A stretch of DNA of 51,476 nt. It comes from Variovorax sp. dw_308. GTDB lineage: Bacteria > Pseudomonadota > Gammaproteobacteria > Burkholderiales > Burkholderiaceae_C. Made by a program: the position numbers and the translations under genes. The number at the start of each line of letters is the position of its first letter. Position 1 is the stretch's first letter. The stretch spans positions 1 through 51,476 of the forward strand of contig NZ_JAATOM010000033.1 of the NCBI RefSeq assembly GCF_019207085.1, written 5' to 3'. The notes under the pieces were generated by a model, which ran no database searches, was not told the origin of the DNA, and worked only from the letters and a program-made list of their open reading frames with translations. This document shows, in pieces, positions 51,237 to 51,476 of the stretch.

Positions 51237-51476
51237 AGGCGCTCCAAAAAGATGAAAGGCGACCACTGATCACTGGAGAGGATGGCAAACAGTATGGCGA
51301 ATGTGCGCTGCAACATCTAGGGGCGCGTAGGTCGGCTTCTGGCCGCGACTGTGAGTTCGTCAGGGATCCCAGTTGCGGTCGCTCGGGGCGGTTGTCTGGT
51401 CGCCTCGTGTCCTCGCTCAGCCCGTACTTGCGCGCCGGGTGGAGTTCCGCAGTCTTCCTGAACGAGGGGATTGGGT

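Noticed and set aside
1..51476. CRISPR arrays, tRNA and rRNA genes
   Set aside because: No regularly spaced direct repeats and no cloverleaf or rRNA sequence were seen on reading; a tRNAscan and CRISPR finder run would settle it.

Overview
The window is GC-rich DNA with the gene content of a Betaproteobacterium, most probably a Burkholderiales (Comamonadaceae-like) soil or water organism. This rests on general protein style, LivKHMGF and TRAP catabolic clusters, a HiPIP, DUF1254 and DUF2541 proteins and decayed intergenic repeats. It is an inference, because no rRNA, tRNA or other taxonomic marker is present.

Left third (about 0.1-17 kb) is an accessory defence island. It opens with a 1333-residue minus-strand protein that joins an OST-HTH-like N-terminus, a STAND-type P-loop NTPase and a C-terminal PRTase-like domain. 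A small tyrosine recombinase follows, then a complete type IC restriction-modification locus (hsdM, hsdS, prrC, hsdR). The prrC gene encodes the anticodon nuclease that guards the restriction enzyme, and a broken DUF1016 nuclease gene lies between prrC and hsdR. A perfect 69-bp inverted repeat brackets this locus; its left copy includes the last codons of the recombinase gene. A GNAT remnant, a YedK/HMCES-like protein lacking the catalytic Cys2, and a RES-Xre toxin-antitoxin pair follow. The toxin-antitoxin pair is itself flanked by diverged inverted palindromic repeats. HiPIP, a lipoprotein-like alpha/beta hydrolase and an IS5 element with a CTAA target duplication end this part.

Middle (22-40.5 kb) is one catabolic cluster in three transcription units: a minus operon (carboxyltransferase, acyl-CoA ligase, LivGFHM), a minus operon (biotin carrier, alcohol dehydrogenase, aldehyde dehydrogenase, binding protein) and a plus operon (biotin carboxylase, SCPx-type thiolase, MaoC hydratase, acyl-CoA dehydrogenase, APH-type kinase, DUF35). 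A TetR gene sits beside the first. Matching palindromes (TACTCG-YY-AGTAT) lie over the promoter of the first operon and in the divergent promoter region of the other two, so I infer one TetR regulon. The cluster imports an organic acid or alcohol, activates it to a CoA ester, carboxylates it and beta-oxidises it. The kinase/acyl-CoA dehydrogenase pair suggests a 4-hydroxyacyl-CoA step.

Right third (41-51.5 kb) holds a second transport cluster (divergent cupin gene, TRAP binding protein, fused TRAP permease, SDR, MarR) with a palindrome placed inside two opposing promoters. After it come small exported or unassigned proteins (retropepsin-like protease, DUF2541, NTF2-like, DUF1254/DUF1214) separated by decayed intergenic sequence. 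No CRISPR array, tRNA or rRNA was seen.
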